From Nitratireductor aquimarinus (lineage in GTDB: Bacteria > Pseudomonadota > Alphaproteobacteria > Rhizobiales > Rhizobiaceae): a stretch of 64,000 nucleotides of DNA. A program made the translations under genes and the position numbers. The stretch lies in contig NZ_JAFKDE010000006.1 of assembly GCF_017255295.1 (NCBI RefSeq), positions 248,001 to 312,000 on the forward strand, given 5' to 3'. Within the stretch, counting starts at the first letter, position 1; each line of letters starts with the position of its first letter. This document shows positions 62,800 through 64,000 of this stretch, in pieces. The notes below the pieces were generated by a model. It did not search any database. It worked only from the letters and a program-made list of their open reading frames with translations, and had not been told where the DNA came from.

Positions 62800-64000
62800 C
62801 CGAAGCCCCCTCGCTTTCCCGCCGCCGGCTGATGACCGGCGGTGCGGCACTGGCCTTTTCTTCCGCCATCAGCAACAGGGCGACCGCCATGAACACGCTT
62901 TCCCCAAAGGCACTGGAAACGCTGAAAGACACCATGGAAGCGCATGTCGCCGAAGGCCGCATGGCCGGCGCGACATGGCTGATCCATCACGATGGTGTGG
63001 ATCATGTCGGCACTGCCGGCACGTTTGCACTGAACGGCAAAGGCGCACCCATGGCCCGCGACACGATCTTCCGCGTTGCCTCGATCACGAAGCCGGTCAC
63101 GGCGGCGCTGGCGATGATGCTGGTGGAGGACGGCGTGCTGACGCTTGATGGTCCCGTCGATGACCTCTTGCCGGAGCTTGCCGACCGCCGGGTTCTGAAA
63201 CGCCTTGATGGACCACTGGATGACACGGTTCCCGCAAACGGCCCCGTGACGCTGCGCCAGCTTTTGACCATGACCTTCGGGCTTGGCGCGATCATGGTGT
63301 TTCCGGACGCATACCCGATCCAGAAAGCCATGCGCGAAGCCGGCATCGCGCCGAGCTGGGTGCTGCCGAAAATGTCGTCCGACGACTACATGGAGAAGCT
63401 GGGAGCCCTGCCGCTGGCAGCGCACCCCGGCGAGGATTTCTTCTACAACAACGGGCTCGATGTGGCCGGCATCCTGATCGAGCGCGCAACGGGGCAGCGG
63501 CTCGGCGCTGTCATGCGCGAGCGCCTGCTCGATCCGCTTGGCATGAAGGACACGGGTTTTCATGTCCCCGCAGAAAAGCAGGACCGGCTGCCGAACCAGT
63601 ATGGCCCGGATTTTACCATTGGAGGAGCGGAGCTTATCGTCTTCGGGCCGGAACAGGGCGTGGACTTCACCAATCCGCCGCCCATGGATTCCGGCGCAGG
63701 CGGTCTGGTGACGACGGTGGATGATTACGCCGCCTTCTGCCGCATGATGCTTCATGGCGGGACGCTGGACGGCAGACGCTATCTTAAGGCCGACACCGTG
63801 GCCGAAATGACGCGCGATCAACTGACGCCCGGGCAAAAGACGGCCCCGCACGCGACGATGTTCATGGATGAAGGCGGCGCAGGATGGGGGCTTGGCATGT
63901 CCGTCGGCCTAAGGAGAACGCGTCCCTGGCTCACACCGGGCAGTTTCGGCTGGAATGGCGGGTTCGGCACCACCGCCTATACCGATCCGCAGAACGGGCT
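62796..64000 (+). CDS. serine hydrolase, beta-lactamase/EstB family (3' end cut)
   Basis: Open frame to the window end, about 401 codons. A Tat-type signal (SRRRLMTGGAALAFSSA, 8-24) is followed by the class C beta-lactamase-like domain with SITK at residues 96-99 (nucleophile Ser96, Lys99) and YNN at 217-219 (Tyr base). The third motif lies near or beyond the right edge. Probably a periplasmic esterase or D-aminopeptidase-like enzyme. Starts with ATGA overlap of the DUF899 gene, so the two are co-regulated. Confidence 0.9.
   Translation, partial: MTEAPSLSRRRLMTGGAALAFSSAISNRATAMNTLSPKALETLKDTMEAHVAEGRMAGATWLIHHDGVDHVGTAGTFALNGKGAPMARDTIFRVASITKPVTAALAMMLVEDGVLTLDGPVDDLLPELADRRVLKRLDGPLDDTVPANGPVTLRQLLTMTFGLGAIMVFPDAYPIQKAMREAGIAPSWVLPKMSSDDYMEKLGALPLAAHPGEDFFYNNGLDVAGILIERATGQRLGAVMRERLLDPLGMKDTGFHVPAEKQDRLPNQYGPDFTIGGAELIVFGPEQGVDFTNPPPMDSGAGGLVTTVDDYAAFCRMMLHGGTLDGRRYLKADTVAEMTRDQLTPGQKTAPHATMFMDEGGAGWGLGMSVGLRRTRPWLTPGSFGWNGGFGTTAYTDPQNG

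Noticed and set aside
62751-63851. Long minus-strand frame opposite the serine hydrolase
   Set aside because: It is a shadow of the plus-strand hydrolase, whose SITK and YNN motifs and Tat signal make it the real gene.

Overview
The window is about 64 kb of GC-rich bacterial chromosome from an alphaproteobacterium, most likely order Hyphomicrobiales (Rhizobiales) and close to the Phyllobacteriaceae. The evidence is the petABC cytochrome bc1 operon, a BA14K-family protein, UbiK, DUF1284, DUF1285, DUF6665 and DUF2182/DUF1326 genes, a long-form LeuA, a CtrA-type TTAA-N7-TTAA site and rhizobial-style intergenic palindromes. I see no rRNA, tRNA, CRISPR array, transposase or phage gene. Both edges cut genes: bioY at the left and a beta-lactamase-family serine hydrolase at the right.

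Region by region. 0-7 kb: bioY and a DUF1284 gene, a VOC protein, two cold-shock genes with a shared leader element, an orphan DnaB-C-like ATPase, a BA14K envelope protein, a TetR repressor facing a small membrane protein across two operators, and an MBL-fold hydrolase. 7-12.6 kb: ilvE, then a MarR regulator (PetP-like), an OmpR-type response regulator and an EnvZ-type kinase, interrupted by a convergent monooxygenase-domain gene with a SoxR-type promoter. 12.6-16 kb: CsaA, a YbjN protein, UbiK and a DUF2182/DUF1326 pair. 16-26 kb: housekeeping runs lgt-midA-pgeF-M24 hydrolase-lipoprotein-prs and rplY-pth-ychF, separated by a flavin reductase and a divergent HxlR regulator. 26-30 kb: a CorA-type transporter, twin MaoC genes and a subtilisin-type autotransporter. 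30-37.7 kb: apt, petABC, a methyltransferase, a LysE exporter, hemF and trmL.

37.7-39 kb has no recognisable gene but holds two diverged copies of one transcription-unit-like module, each a TATAAG box, a very short ORF with a Shine-Dalgarno, a conserved 14-base block over its stop codon, and a second ORF about 97 bases on that begins with an RFP..NGR motif. This is the best candidate for something undescribed. 39-43 kb: a heterodimeric ABC exporter, an antisense-overlapping DUF1127-like gene and a LysR regulator. 44-47 kb: DUF1059, then a cca-nudix-DUF1285 operon. 47-54 kb: a MoxR-DUF58-BatA/DUF4159-amidotransferase-fold operon, probably a membrane-associated AAA+ chaperone or stress system. 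54-64 kb: GNAT, glutathionyl-hydroquinone reductase, nudix, phosphoesterase, a probable CtrA-controlled membrane protein, a hydrolase, leuA with a leucine-rich leader peptide, an HxlR regulator, and a DUF899-serine hydrolase pair.

Most genes are housekeeping. The interest lies mainly in regulation: twin TetR operators, two 19-base-spacer MerR/SoxR-type promoters (one with no obvious gene), the leuA leader, an rplY leader hairpin with a UUCG loop, and three kinds of intergenic palindrome.
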